From assembly GCA_017881505.1 (NCBI GenBank), contig JADGQW010000004.1, positions 1-37,214 of the forward strand: a stretch of 37,214 nt of DNA. The letters are read 5' to 3'. Source of the DNA: Gemmatimonadales bacterium. GTDB taxonomy: Bacteria; Gemmatimonadota; Gemmatimonadetes; Gemmatimonadales; JACORV01. The stretch's first letter is position 1; each line of letters begins with the position of its first letter. The translations under genes and the position numbers were made by a program. Shown in pieces: positions 18,016-26,112 of this stretch. The notes below the pieces were generated by a model. It did no database searches, was not told where the DNA came from, and worked only from the letters and a program-made list of their open reading frames with translations.

Positions 18016-18920
18016 GCCCCGCGCTCGGGGCGGTGGTGTGGCTCCTCCTCGGGCCGGCGCTGGTCCTCGCGGCGGGGCCGTGGCTCGACGGCTTCGGCCG
18101 CCGGGTGCGGGCGCGGCTCGAGTCGCGGCGCGGCCCGCCGATGGTGCAGGGGTACCTCGACCTCGCCAAGCTCGCCACGAAGGAAGGGCTCGTCGCCGTC
18201 ACGAACCCGGTGACCGCGGCGGCGCCGTGGGTGGCCCTGGCGGCCGCGGTCACCGCGGGGGTGCTGGTGCCCCTCGGGGGCGCGACGCCGCTCGGCTTCG
18301 CGGGGGACATGGTCGTTGTGCTCTATCTCCTCGGCGTCTCGGCCGCGGCCGTCGCGCTCGGGGGCGCGTCGGGGGCGAGCGCCTACGGCTTCCTCGGCGC
18401 CAGCCGCGAGCTGCTGCTCCTCCTCCTGGTGGAGCCGGTGGTGGCGGGGGCGTTCCTGGTCGTGGGGCTCCAGGCGGGGACGTTCCGCCTCGGCGGGATG
18501 GCGGCGTGGGAGCTGGCGCACGGCCCGACGGTCGCGTCGGTGCTCGCGGGCGTGGCGGCCGGCGTGGCGCTCCTCGCGTACCTGGGGCGTGTGCCGTTCG
18601 ACCTCTCGGAGGCGGAGCAGGAGCTGACGGGGGGCGCGCTGGTGGAGTTCGGCGGCCGGCCGCTCGCGCTCTTCCGCTGGGCGCTCTTCACGCGCTGGCT
18701 CGTGGCGGCGTGGGTGGTGGTGGAGGTCTTCGTCCCGACGCCGCTCCGCGGGCCGGCGGGCGCCGCCGCGTCGGCGGGGCTGGTGGTGGTGCTGTTCGGC
18801 GTCCTGTCGGTGCTCTCGACGCTGATCGCGCGGCTGCGGATCGACCAGGCGCGGGTGTTCCTGGTGCAGATCGGGCTGCTGATGCTGTTCGCGTTCACCT
18901 TCGCGGTGATGGGCGCGTAG
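18012..18920 (+). CDS. NuoH-like membrane subunit (HyfC/HycD)
   Basis: RRGPPMVQGYLDLAKLATKEG, GRVPFDLSEAEQEL; GTG overlapping upstream TGA. Confidence 0.9.
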   Translation: MSPALGAVVWLLLGPALVLAAGPWLDGFGRRVRARLESRRGPPMVQGYLDLAKLATKEGLVAVTNPVTAAAPWVALAAAVTAGVLVPLGGATPLGFAGDMVVVLYLLGVSAAAVALGGASGASAYGFLGASRELLLLLLVEPVVAGAFLVVGLQAGTFRLGGMAAWELAHGPTVASVLAGVAAGVALLAYLGRVPFDLSEAEQELTGGALVEFGGRPLALFRWALFTRWLVAAWVVVEVFVPTPLRGPAGAAASAGLVVVLFGVLSVLSTLIARLRIDQARVFLVQIGLLMLFAFTFAVMGA

Positions 18921-18928
18921 GAGGCGAG

Positions 18929-19399
18929 ATGCTGGCGGCGAAGATCCGGCAGTTCCGGCTGGGGCTCAACACGGAGCGGGCGACGGTGGCGTACCCGTTC
19001 GCGCCGCACCCCGCCGAGCCGAACGCCCGCGGCCAGGTGGTCGTGGACACCGATAAGTGCACCGGGTGCGGCGGGTGCGCCGACGTCTGCCCCAGCCGCT
19101 GCATCCTCATCACCGACCTCGCGCCCCACTGGCGGATGCTGCGCCGCCACCTCGAGCGCTGCATCCACTGCGGCCGCTGCGAGGCCGCTTGCGACTACGG
19201 CGCCGTCGCCCTGACGCCCGAGTACGAGCTGGGGACCACCGACCGGGCCGACCTCCTCGTCGAGCAGCGGCTCTTCATGGGCGTGTGCGACCGGTGCGGG
19301 CGCTGCTACGTCCCGGGGCACCCCCTCGACGGGCTGAAGGCGGTGGGGACGCGGGTCGAGGAGCCGGCGCTGCTGGCCCTCGCGGGCGGGGGGCGGTGA
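18929..19399 (+). CDS. NuoI-like 2x[4Fe-4S] subunit (HyfH/HycF)
   Basis: CTGCGGCADVCPSRC and CIHCGRCEAACDYG; C-terminal CDRCGRC knuckle. Confidence 0.9.
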   Translation: MLAAKIRQFRLGLNTERATVAYPFAPHPAEPNARGQVVVDTDKCTGCGGCADVCPSRCILITDLAPHWRMLRRHLERCIHCGRCEAACDYGAVALTPEYELGTTDRADLLVEQRLFMGVCDRCGRCYVPGHPLDGLKAVGTRVEEPALLALAGGGR

Positions 19400-20055
19400 T
19401 GGAAGCCGTCATCCGCACTCTCTCGCTGGGGATGATCCTGACGTCCTTCGTGGCGGTGGAGTCGCGCAGCATGCGGCGGGCGCTCTACGCCTACATGGGT
19501 CAGGCGCTCCTGATGGTGGCGGTCATCGCCTGCTTCGCCACGTACCACGAGGCGCTGGCGCTGTGGGCCGCGACGGCGTTCGTGACCAAGTTCGGCCTCA
19601 TCTCCTGGCTGCTGTTCCGCGCCGTCCGGCGGGGGGACGACCAGGAGTGCCCGCCGCGCGTCGGGCAGGTGACGTCGGCCGTGGTGATCGGCGCGCTCGC
19701 CATCGCGGCGTACGCGCTGGTCCACCGCAACGTCGCCTTCCTCGCGCCCACGCCGATCGCGGAGATGGAGCCGTACCGGACCAACGTCGCGGTCGCCCTC
19801 ACGCTGCTCGCGGTCGGCATCTACGCGATCGTGACGCGACGCGACGCGCTGAAGGTGGTCCTCGGCGTCTGCCTGATCGAGAACGGGGCGCACCTGTCGC
19901 TCGTCTCCCTGGCCACCACGATGCACGAGACGGTCCTGATCGGCATGGTGACCGACGTGGTGCTCGCCGTGTTCATCCTGCTCATCCTGATCCGCGGCAT
20001 CGAGGAGCGGACCGGGTCGCGGGACACCAGCCGTCTGACGCTGCTGCGAGGGTAG
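19399..20055 (+). CDS. Hydrogenase-4 component E-like membrane subunit (HyfE)
   Basis: Multi-TM ~218 aa with NuoK-like C-terminal half (LGVCLIENGAHLSL); position in operon. Confidence 0.8.
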   Translation: MEAVIRTLSLGMILTSFVAVESRSMRRALYAYMGQALLMVAVIACFATYHEALALWAATAFVTKFGLISWLLFRAVRRGDDQECPPRVGQVTSAVVIGALAIAAYALVHRNVAFLAPTPIAEMEPYRTNVAVALTLLAVGIYAIVTRRDALKVVLGVCLIENGAHLSLVSLATTMHETVLIGMVTDVVLAVFILLILIRGIEERTGSRDTSRLTLLRG

Positions 20056-20064
20056 GGGGCTCCC

Positions 20065-21531
20065 GTGCTGCCGATCGCCGTCCTGGCAATGCCGCTCCTG
20101 ACCGCCGCCGCCGTCTGGCTCACGCGGGGCGTGCGCCTCCGCGCGTGGGTGTGGGTGGGCGGCTCCGCCGTCTCCCTCGTCCTCGCCGCGGTGCAGGCGT
20201 CGCGCGTCGTCGCCGATGGACCCATCTCGGCCCTCGGCGGGGAGCTGCTGGTGGACGGGCTCGCCGCGCTGATGGCGCTGCTCGTCGGCTTCCTGGCCTT
20301 CGCCTGCGCCGTCTACGCGGCGGGATACCTCCCCGGCGTGCATCCCCTCGAGGCGAGCCGGCGCGAGATCCTCGAGCGCCGCACCCCGATGTTCCAGGCC
20401 CTCTTCCCCGTCCTCCAGTCCACGCTGCTGTGGGTCGTGATGACCAACAACATCGTGCTGCTCTGGGTGGCGCTGGAGGCGACCACGCTCGCGTCGGCGC
20501 TCCTCGTCTCCTTCTACTGGGACGGCCGCGCCATCGAGGCGGGCTACAAGTACCTCCTCCTCCTGACGGTGGGGATCACCGCCGCCTTCTTCGGGTGCGT
20601 GCTCCTCTACTCCGCCGCCGCGCCGCACCTGGGCTCCTCCTCGGCGCTCCTCATCAGCAACCTGCGCGGGGTCGCCGACAAGATCCCCCGCGACATCGCC
20701 CTGCTGGCCACGGTGCTGCTGCTGATCGGCTTCGGGACCAAGGCCGGGCTCGCGCCCTTCCACCCGTGGGTGGCCGACGCGTACGCGGAAGCGCCGGCGG
20801 TGATGAGCGCTTTCCTGGGGAGCGTGATCTCGAAGGTGCCCTTCATCGGGATCATCCGGGTGTGGCAGATCCTCGGACCGCAGCATCCCGAGCTGAACAC
20901 GCTGCTCCTGTGGCTGGGCGTGTTCACCATCGTGGTGGGGGGCTTCCTCGCGCTGGCGCAGGACGAGCTGAAGCGGATGCACGCCTACTCCAGCGTGGCG
21001 CAGTACGGCTACGTGGCGCTCGCGCTGGGCACGGGGGGCTACCTCGGCTACTACGCGGCGGCGCTCTTCATGGTGAGCCACGCCCTGACGAAGGGGCTTC
21101 TCTTCTTCACCGCCGGCTCCGTCATCTACGCCACGAAGGGCCAGCGCTCGATGTCGGCACTCGGCGGGCTCGGGAAGAAGCTCCCCGTCACCGCGGCGTG
21201 CAGCCTCGCGGGCGCCCTCTCGCTGGCCGGGCTCCCCCCCTTCAGCGGGTTCGCCGGGAAGGCGGCGGTGGTCTTCGCCGCCGCGACGAGCGCGCAATGG
21301 GTGCCGTTGGGCATCGCGGTCGGGATGAGCCTCGTCACGATGGCGTACATGATCGGGATGACGCAGCGCGTGTTCCGCGGGGTGGCGCCGGCCGCGATCG
21401 ACCTGGACACGGTGCGCGAGGTCCCCGCGACGATGCGGGTGGCGATGATGCTCCTGGCGGCCGCGATGCTCGCGGTCGGCCTGCTGCCCGGACTGCTCGA
21501 CCCGCTCCTCGACCTCGCGGCGCGGACCTGA
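20065..21531 (+). CDS. Antiporter-like membrane subunit (HyfF/NuoL-M-like)
   Basis: GFGTKAGLAPFHPWVADAYAEAPAVMSAFLGSVISKVPFIGIIR signature. Confidence 0.9.
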   Translation: MLPIAVLAMPLLTAAAVWLTRGVRLRAWVWVGGSAVSLVLAAVQASRVVADGPISALGGELLVDGLAALMALLVGFLAFACAVYAAGYLPGVHPLEASRREILERRTPMFQALFPVLQSTLLWVVMTNNIVLLWVALEATTLASALLVSFYWDGRAIEAGYKYLLLLTVGITAAFFGCVLLYSAAAPHLGSSSALLISNLRGVADKIPRDIALLATVLLLIGFGTKAGLAPFHPWVADAYAEAPAVMSAFLGSVISKVPFIGIIRVWQILGPQHPELNTLLLWLGVFTIVVGGFLALAQDELKRMHAYSSVAQYGYVALALGTGGYLGYYAAALFMVSHALTKGLLFFTAGSVIYATKGQRSMSALGGLGKKLPVTAACSLAGALSLAGLPPFSGFAGKAAVVFAAATSAQWVPLGIAVGMSLVTMAYMIGMTQRVFRGVAPAAIDLDTVREVPATMRVAMMLLAAAMLAVGLLPGLLDPLLDLAART

Positions 21532-21544
21532 GGGAGGTGGCCCC

Positions 21545-22105
21545 GTGCTGAAGAACGGCATCCTGCAGCAGCTCTTCCCCAAGGCGGGGCTCCGCTCCCT
21601 CTGGGTGTTCCACACCAACGTGGGCGCCTGCAACGGGTGCGACATCGAGATCCTCGACGCGCTGACGCCGTACTTCGACGTGGAGCGGTTCGGGATCAAG
21701 CTGATCGGCTCGCCGCGCCACGCCGACGTGCTGCTGGTGGCGGGGCCGGTCACGCGGCCGATGGAGAAGCCGCTCCGGGAGCTCTACGAGGCGGTGCCCG
21801 ACCCCAAGATCGTGATGGCGATCGGGGCGTGCGCGGTGGGCGGGGGCCCGTGGTTCGACACCTACAACGTCGTGGGCGGCGTGGACAAGGTCATCCCGGT
21901 GGACATCTACATCCCCGGCTGTCCCGCGCGGCCCGAGGCGATCATCAACGGCGTGGCGCAGCTCCTGGCGCTGGCGGAGAAGAAGATCTTCCCGGTGAAG
22001 GAGTCGCAGGAGTCGCCGGAGGAGCTGGCGGCCGTGGGGCGGGTCCCGCCGCGCGTGGGCGCGATGCTGCCGGCGGACGTGGTGGCGGCGCTGATGAAGC
22101 ACTAA
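21545..22105 (+). CDS. Hydrogenase small subunit, NuoB-like (HyfI/HycG)
   Basis: GACNGCDIEI, GACAVGGG, PGCPARPE proximal [4Fe-4S] ligands. Confidence 0.92.
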   Translation: MLKNGILQQLFPKAGLRSLWVFHTNVGACNGCDIEILDALTPYFDVERFGIKLIGSPRHADVLLVAGPVTRPMEKPLRELYEAVPDPKIVMAIGACAVGGGPWFDTYNVVGGVDKVIPVDIYIPGCPARPEAIINGVAQLLALAEKKIFPVKESQESPEELAAVGRVPPRVGAMLPADVVAALMKH

Positions 22106-22128
22106 GGGAGCCGAGAGCCGGGAGCGCT

Positions 22129-22152
22129 CGGCCATCCGCCATCAGCCATCAG
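22129..22152. repeat. Intergenic CCATCCGCCATCAGCCATCAG repeat, inverted relative of the 3611-3652 element
   Basis: Reverse complement CTGATGGCTGATGGCGG matches the CTGATGGCTGACGG unit closely. Confidence 0.6.
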
Positions 22153-22159
22153 TAGCACG

Positions 22160-22192
22160 AGCGCCCCGCACCGGCTTTCGGTGCGGGGCGCT
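22160..22192. terminator. Strong hairpin terminator, possibly bidirectional
   Basis: Perfect 13-bp stem AGCGCCCCGCACC/GGTGCGGGGCGCT with 7-nt loop GGCTTTC, short T run after; between convergent genes. Confidence 0.85.
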
Positions 22193-22234
22193 TTCACGTG
22201 TGGACTCGCGACGTTGCGCGCGATCGGCTAACGG

Positions 22235-23206
22235 CTATCGGCTTCCCGCTGCCGACGTCACCGCCTTCGGTGGCTCCGGCGGCTTCATGCCCTTCATCAC
22301 GTTCATCGCCAGGGCGATCATCGAGCCCACGTCGGAGAGGCTGGCCGGCAGGACCACGGTGTTGCTGCTCTTGGCGATGTGGCCGAACTGCTCGACGTAC
22401 TTCTCCGCCACGCGGAGCTGCACCGCCTCCACGCCCCCTTCGCTGTTGATGGCCTCGGCCACCTTGCGCAGTCCTTCGGCCGTCGCGGTGGCGATGGCCT
22501 GGATGGCCTGGGCCTGGCCCTCCGCCTCGTTGATCTGCTGCTGGCGCTTGGCCTCGGAGGCCTTGATCACCTGCTGCTTCTGGCCTTCGGCGCTGTTGAT
22601 GGCGGCGTCGCGCTCCCCCTCCGACGCGAGGATGACCGCCCGCTTCTCGCGCTCGGCCCGCATCTGCTTCTCCATCGCGGCCAGCACGTCCTTCGGCGGG
22701 GTGATGTTCTTGATCTCGTAGCGCAGGACCTTGACGCCCCACGGCGCCGAGGCCTTGTCGAGCTCGGTCACCAGCATGGCGTTGACGTTGGCGCGCTCCT
22801 CGAAGGTCCGGTCGAGGGTGATCTTGCCGATCTCGCTCCGCAGCGCCGTCTGCGCGAGCTGGCTGATGGCGTAGTAGTAGTCGGAGATGCCGTAGCTGGC
22901 CCGCTCCGGGTCCAGCACCTTGAGGTAGATGAGCCCGTCGATCCCCACCTGCACGTTGTCGTTGGTGATGCAGATCTGCTCGGGGATGTCGATCGCCTGT
23001 TCCTTCAGCAGCTGCTTGTACCGGATGGCGTCGACGAAGGGGAGCAGGATGTGGAAGCCGGCGTCGAGCACGGCGTTGAACTTGCCGAGCCGCTCCACCA
23101 CGAAGGCGTTCTGCTGGGGCACCACCACCGCGGTCTTGACCACCACGATGATGGCGAACACGGCGAGCACGAGGGCGATGACGAGGCCGACGCTGACATT
23201 GTCCAT
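22235..23206 (-). CDS. SPFH/band 7 (stomatin/QmcA-like) membrane protein
   Basis: VVVPQQNAFVVERLGKF...YKQLLKEQAIDIPEQICITNDNVQVGIDG, Ala/Gln/Glu-rich coiled-coil. Confidence 0.93.
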   Translation of the reverse strand: MDNVSVGLVIALVLAVFAIIVVVKTAVVVPQQNAFVVERLGKFNAVLDAGFHILLPFVDAIRYKQLLKEQAIDIPEQICITNDNVQVGIDGLIYLKVLDPERASYGISDYYYAISQLAQTALRSEIGKITLDRTFEERANVNAMLVTELDKASAPWGVKVLRYEIKNITPPKDVLAAMEKQMRAEREKRAVILASEGERDAAINSAEGQKQQVIKASEAKRQQQINEAEGQAQAIQAIATATAEGLRKVAEAINSEGGVEAVQLRVAEKYVEQFGHIAKSSNTVVLPASLSDVGSMIALAMNVMKGMKPPEPPKAVTSAAGSR

Positions 23207-23240
23207 GCTGGGTTCCTCGGTCGGGTGACGGGGGGCGCCG

Positions 23241-23660
23241 CTACTCGACGTCCACCCACAGCGTGAGCCCGTCCACCCGCTCGACGAGGCAGCGCTGCCC
23301 GGTCCGGAGCGGGAGTTCGGAAGAGGTCCGTACGGTCCAGGTCGTGCCCCGCAGCTCGGCCTTCCCCTCCGTGCCGGCCGGCAGGTCGGTCAGGAGGAGC
23401 GCCTGCTCCCCGATGAGGTCGGCCTGGGCGGTGGGATGGCGCGAGAGCCGGCGCAGGAGACGCCCCCGCAGCGTGATCAATCCCGCCAGCGACAGGACGG
23501 AGAAGGCGAACCACTGCACCGCCTCGGGGAACCCGAACGCGGCCAGCGGCGCCACGATCAGCGCGCTCACGCCGAAGAAGAGGGCGAAGAGCCCCCCCGG
23601 CGTGGCCATCTCGAAGGCCAGGAGCAGGATCCCGGCTAGCAACCACAGCCACCAGATCAT
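23241..23660 (-). CDS. NfeD family protein
   Basis: Short protein with TM helices then OB-like C-terminus (GEQALLLTDLPAGTEGKAELRGTTW); paired with SPFH gene. Confidence 0.85.
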   Translation of the reverse strand: MIWWLWLLAGILLLAFEMATPGGLFALFFGVSALIVAPLAAFGFPEAVQWFAFSVLSLAGLITLRGRLLRRLSRHPTAQADLIGEQALLLTDLPAGTEGKAELRGTTWTVRTSSELPLRTGQRCLVERVDGLTLWVDVE

Positions 23661-23791
23661 GACGTCAGTCCCCTCTCATACCGCGATGATATGCACTGCG
23701 GCGCGCCGTTTCGCCACCTCGACGGCGAGCGGGCATCGAGGTCGGCGCTTGCGCGATCACGAGTGGCCGAAGGGGGAGGCGAGGCGGGAGC

Positions 23792-23874
23792 GGAGGGCGG
23801 GGGACTCGAACCCCCACGGGCTTGCGCCCAGCGGTTTTCAAGACCGCCGCCTTACCAGTTAGGTCTAGCCCTCC
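23792..23874 (-). tRNA. tRNA-Ser(TGA)
   Basis: Reverse complement has 7-bp acceptor GGAGGGC/GCCCTCC, anticodon stem GCGGT-CTTGAAA-ACCGC, long variable arm, T arm GGGGGTTCGAGTCCCCC. Confidence 0.92.
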
Positions 23875-24082
23875 GCAGGAGAAGCTACGGTCCTTCGGCG
23901 GCCCGCGGCAACACAGCGCGCTCCGCCGCGCGCGGGTCGTTCCGTCCCGCGAGCGACCGCGCAAGGCGCCAGCGCCACGTCGCGGCGCTGGTGCATTCGC
24001 ATCATTGAGCTTCGTGCCCCGACCGTCGAATTTGCTCCGATCCGTGCGGCGGAGGGCTCGCCGGGCGGGAATTACGACTAAT

Positions 24083-24098
24083 TGGCACGGAATTTGAG
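24083..24098 (+). promoter_or_regulatory. Candidate sigma-54 -24/-12 promoter (TGGCACG-GAAT-TTGAG)
   Basis: Near consensus TGGCACGNNNNTTGCW, in an AT-enriched island 74 bp upstream of the cytochrome operon ATG 24172. Confidence 0.5.
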
Positions 24099-24171
24099 GT
24101 TGCCTTTGATCGGCGGTCCATGCACCTAAGTGGGTGCGCAGAGGCCTGACATTCCAACGGAGGGTTCAGCG

Positions 24172-24486
24172 ATGAGCGTGAAGCGTGTGATGGTCGGCGC
24201 GGCAGTCCTAATGGTGTTCGCGGCGAGCGCCGCGCAGGCGCAGACGCCGGCGCAGCTCTACGCGACGAACTGCTTGATGTGCCACGGCGCGACGGGGACC
24301 CCGGCGGCCGGGATGGTGCGCTCGATGGGCGCGATGCCCGACTTCGCGACGGTCGTGGCGCCGGCGGACAGCGTCTGGGTGCGCGCGATCACGGCGGGGA
24401 AGGGGAAGATGCCGGCGATGGGCGGCCGTCTGCAGCCCGCGCAGGTCCGCGCCCTGGTGGCGTACCTCCACACCCTGAAGAAGTAG
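24172..24486 (+). CDS. Small exported monoheme cytochrome c
   Basis: Signal peptide (VMVGAAVLMVFAASAAQAQ) and CLMCH; C-terminal MPAMGG Met ligand. Confidence 0.9.
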   Translation: MSVKRVMVGAAVLMVFAASAAQAQTPAQLYATNCLMCHGATGTPAAGMVRSMGAMPDFATVVAPADSVWVRAITAGKGKMPAMGGRLQPAQVRALVAYLHTLKK

Positions 24487-24511
24487 CAAGGCCCAGCGCA
24501 GGGAGAGTATC

Positions 24512-25294
24512 GTGGCACGTCCGTTCGCACCGTGGCGGGGCTTCGCCGCCATGCCGCAGCAGGTCCGCCGCCTCGCGGTCGTGATCGTGCTGCTCGTCGC
24601 CGCGTACTTCACCGCGCGCCATTTCCTGGTGCCGCGGACCTTCGGCGAGAAGGGGCACTACCGCGCGGCGGCGGTGGACAGCATCGCCGTGCTCCCGATC
24701 CATTACGCGGGGCGCGAGGCGTGCGCGATGTGCCACCCGGCGGAGGTGGCCAAGAAGGCCGGCTCCTTCCACCGGGGCGTGTCGTGCGAGGCGTGCCACG
24801 GGCCGGAGGCGGCGCACACCACCGACCCGATCGGCCACAAGCCCACGGCCCCGAGGGACCGCGCCTTCTGCGTGCGGTGCCACGCGTACGATCCGGCGCG
24901 GCCGACCGGCTTCCCGCAGATCGACCCGGTGCTGCACAACCCGGTGCGGAACTGCTTCACCTGCCACAACCCGCACGACCCGACGCCCCCGCGCCCGCCC
25001 GAGACGTGCGCGGCATGCCATGGCGAGATCGCGCGGACGAAGGCGGTCTCCCCCCACGCGCAGCTCGCGTGCACGGAGTGCCACACCGCCGACCCACGCC
25101 ACGCGCAGGCGCCGCGGCAGTTCCTGCCCTCGAAACCGGCGAGTCGCGAGTTCTGCGGGCGCTGCCACGCCAGCGATGCCCCGCCGCCGGCGCACCTCCC
25201 CGACGCGCGGCCGCCGAAGGTGGACCTCGCGACGCACGGCCCGCGGTACGTCTGCTGGCAGTGCCATTACCCCCACTACCCCGAGGCGCGCTGA
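24512..25294 (+). CDS. Membrane-anchored octaheme cytochrome c
   Basis: Eight CXXCH: CAMCH, CEACH, CVRCH, CFTCH, CAACH, CTECH, CGRCH, CWQCH; N-terminal TM helix. Confidence 0.92.
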   Translation: MARPFAPWRGFAAMPQQVRRLAVVIVLLVAAYFTARHFLVPRTFGEKGHYRAAAVDSIAVLPIHYAGREACAMCHPAEVAKKAGSFHRGVSCEACHGPEAAHTTDPIGHKPTAPRDRAFCVRCHAYDPARPTGFPQIDPVLHNPVRNCFTCHNPHDPTPPRPPETCAACHGEIARTKAVSPHAQLACTECHTADPRHAQAPRQFLPSKPASREFCGRCHASDAPPPAHLPDARPPKVDLATHGPRYVCWQCHYPHYPEAR

Positions 25295-26109
25295 TGGCCG
25301 ACGAGCGCCCCACCCCCGGCGGGATCGACCGGCGCGCCTTCGTCGGCGCGTGCGTGGCGGTCGCCGCGCCGCTCGTCCTGAGCGCCGCGCAGCAGGCGGC
25401 CCCCGCGGCCCCGGACACGGCGCACGCGGCGCCCGACAGCGCCCAGGGCGCGACCGGCACGCCGCGCTACGACCCGCGCACCCACTACTACGGGATGGGC
25501 GTGGACGTCTCCAAGTGCATCGGCTGCGGCCAGTGCGCGGCGGCGTGCAAGGCGGAGAACAACGTCCCCCTCGACCCGCACCACTTCCGCACCTGGGTCG
25601 AGCGGTACGTGATCCACGAGAACGCCGAGGCCACGGTGGACAGCCCGAACGGCGGCATCGACGGCTTCCCCGCGCCCGTGGCGGAGGGGGGCGTGGTGCG
25701 GAGCTTCTTCGTCCCGAAGCTCTGCAATCACTGCGCGAACCCGCCCTGCGTGCAGGTCTGCCCCGTCGGGGCGACCTTCAGCACCGAGGACGGCGTGGTG
25801 CTGGTGGACGAGTCGTACTGCATCGGCTGCCGCTACTGCATCCAGGCGTGCCCCTACGGCGCGCGCTTCCTGCATCCGGTCAGCCACACGGCGCAGAAGT
25901 GCACCTTCTGCTACCACCGGGTGGTGCAGGGGATGGTCCCGGCGTGCGTCGAGGTGTGCCCGACGGGGGCGCGGGTCTTCGGCGAGGTGCACCGGCCCAG
26001 CAGCCCGCTCACCCGGTTCCGTCGCTTCAACGCGATCCAGGTGCTGAAGCCGCACCTGAACACGGAGCCGAAGGTCTTCTACGCGAACCTCGACGGACAG
26101 GTGCGCTAG
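25294..26109 (+). CDS. TAT-exported 4Fe-4S ferredoxin-type subunit (HybA/PsrB/DmsB-like)
   Basis: DRRAFVGA twin-Arg signal; CIGCGQCAAAC, CNHCANPPCVQVCP, CIGCRYCIQACPYG, CTFC...CVEVCP. Confidence 0.92.
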   Translation: MADERPTPGGIDRRAFVGACVAVAAPLVLSAAQQAAPAAPDTAHAAPDSAQGATGTPRYDPRTHYYGMGVDVSKCIGCGQCAAACKAENNVPLDPHHFRTWVERYVIHENAEATVDSPNGGIDGFPAPVAEGGVVRSFFVPKLCNHCANPPCVQVCPVGATFSTEDGVVLVDESYCIGCRYCIQACPYGARFLHPVSHTAQKCTFCYHRVVQGMVPACVEVCPTGARVFGEVHRPSSPLTRFRRFNAIQVLKPHLNTEPKVFYANLDGQVR

Positions 26110-26112
26110 GCC

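Noticed and set aside
8812-22105. Respiratory complex I (nuo) operon
   Set aside because: Large subunit retains both [NiFe] CxxC pairs, a HycI-type protease and HyfE are present, and NuoE/F are absent.
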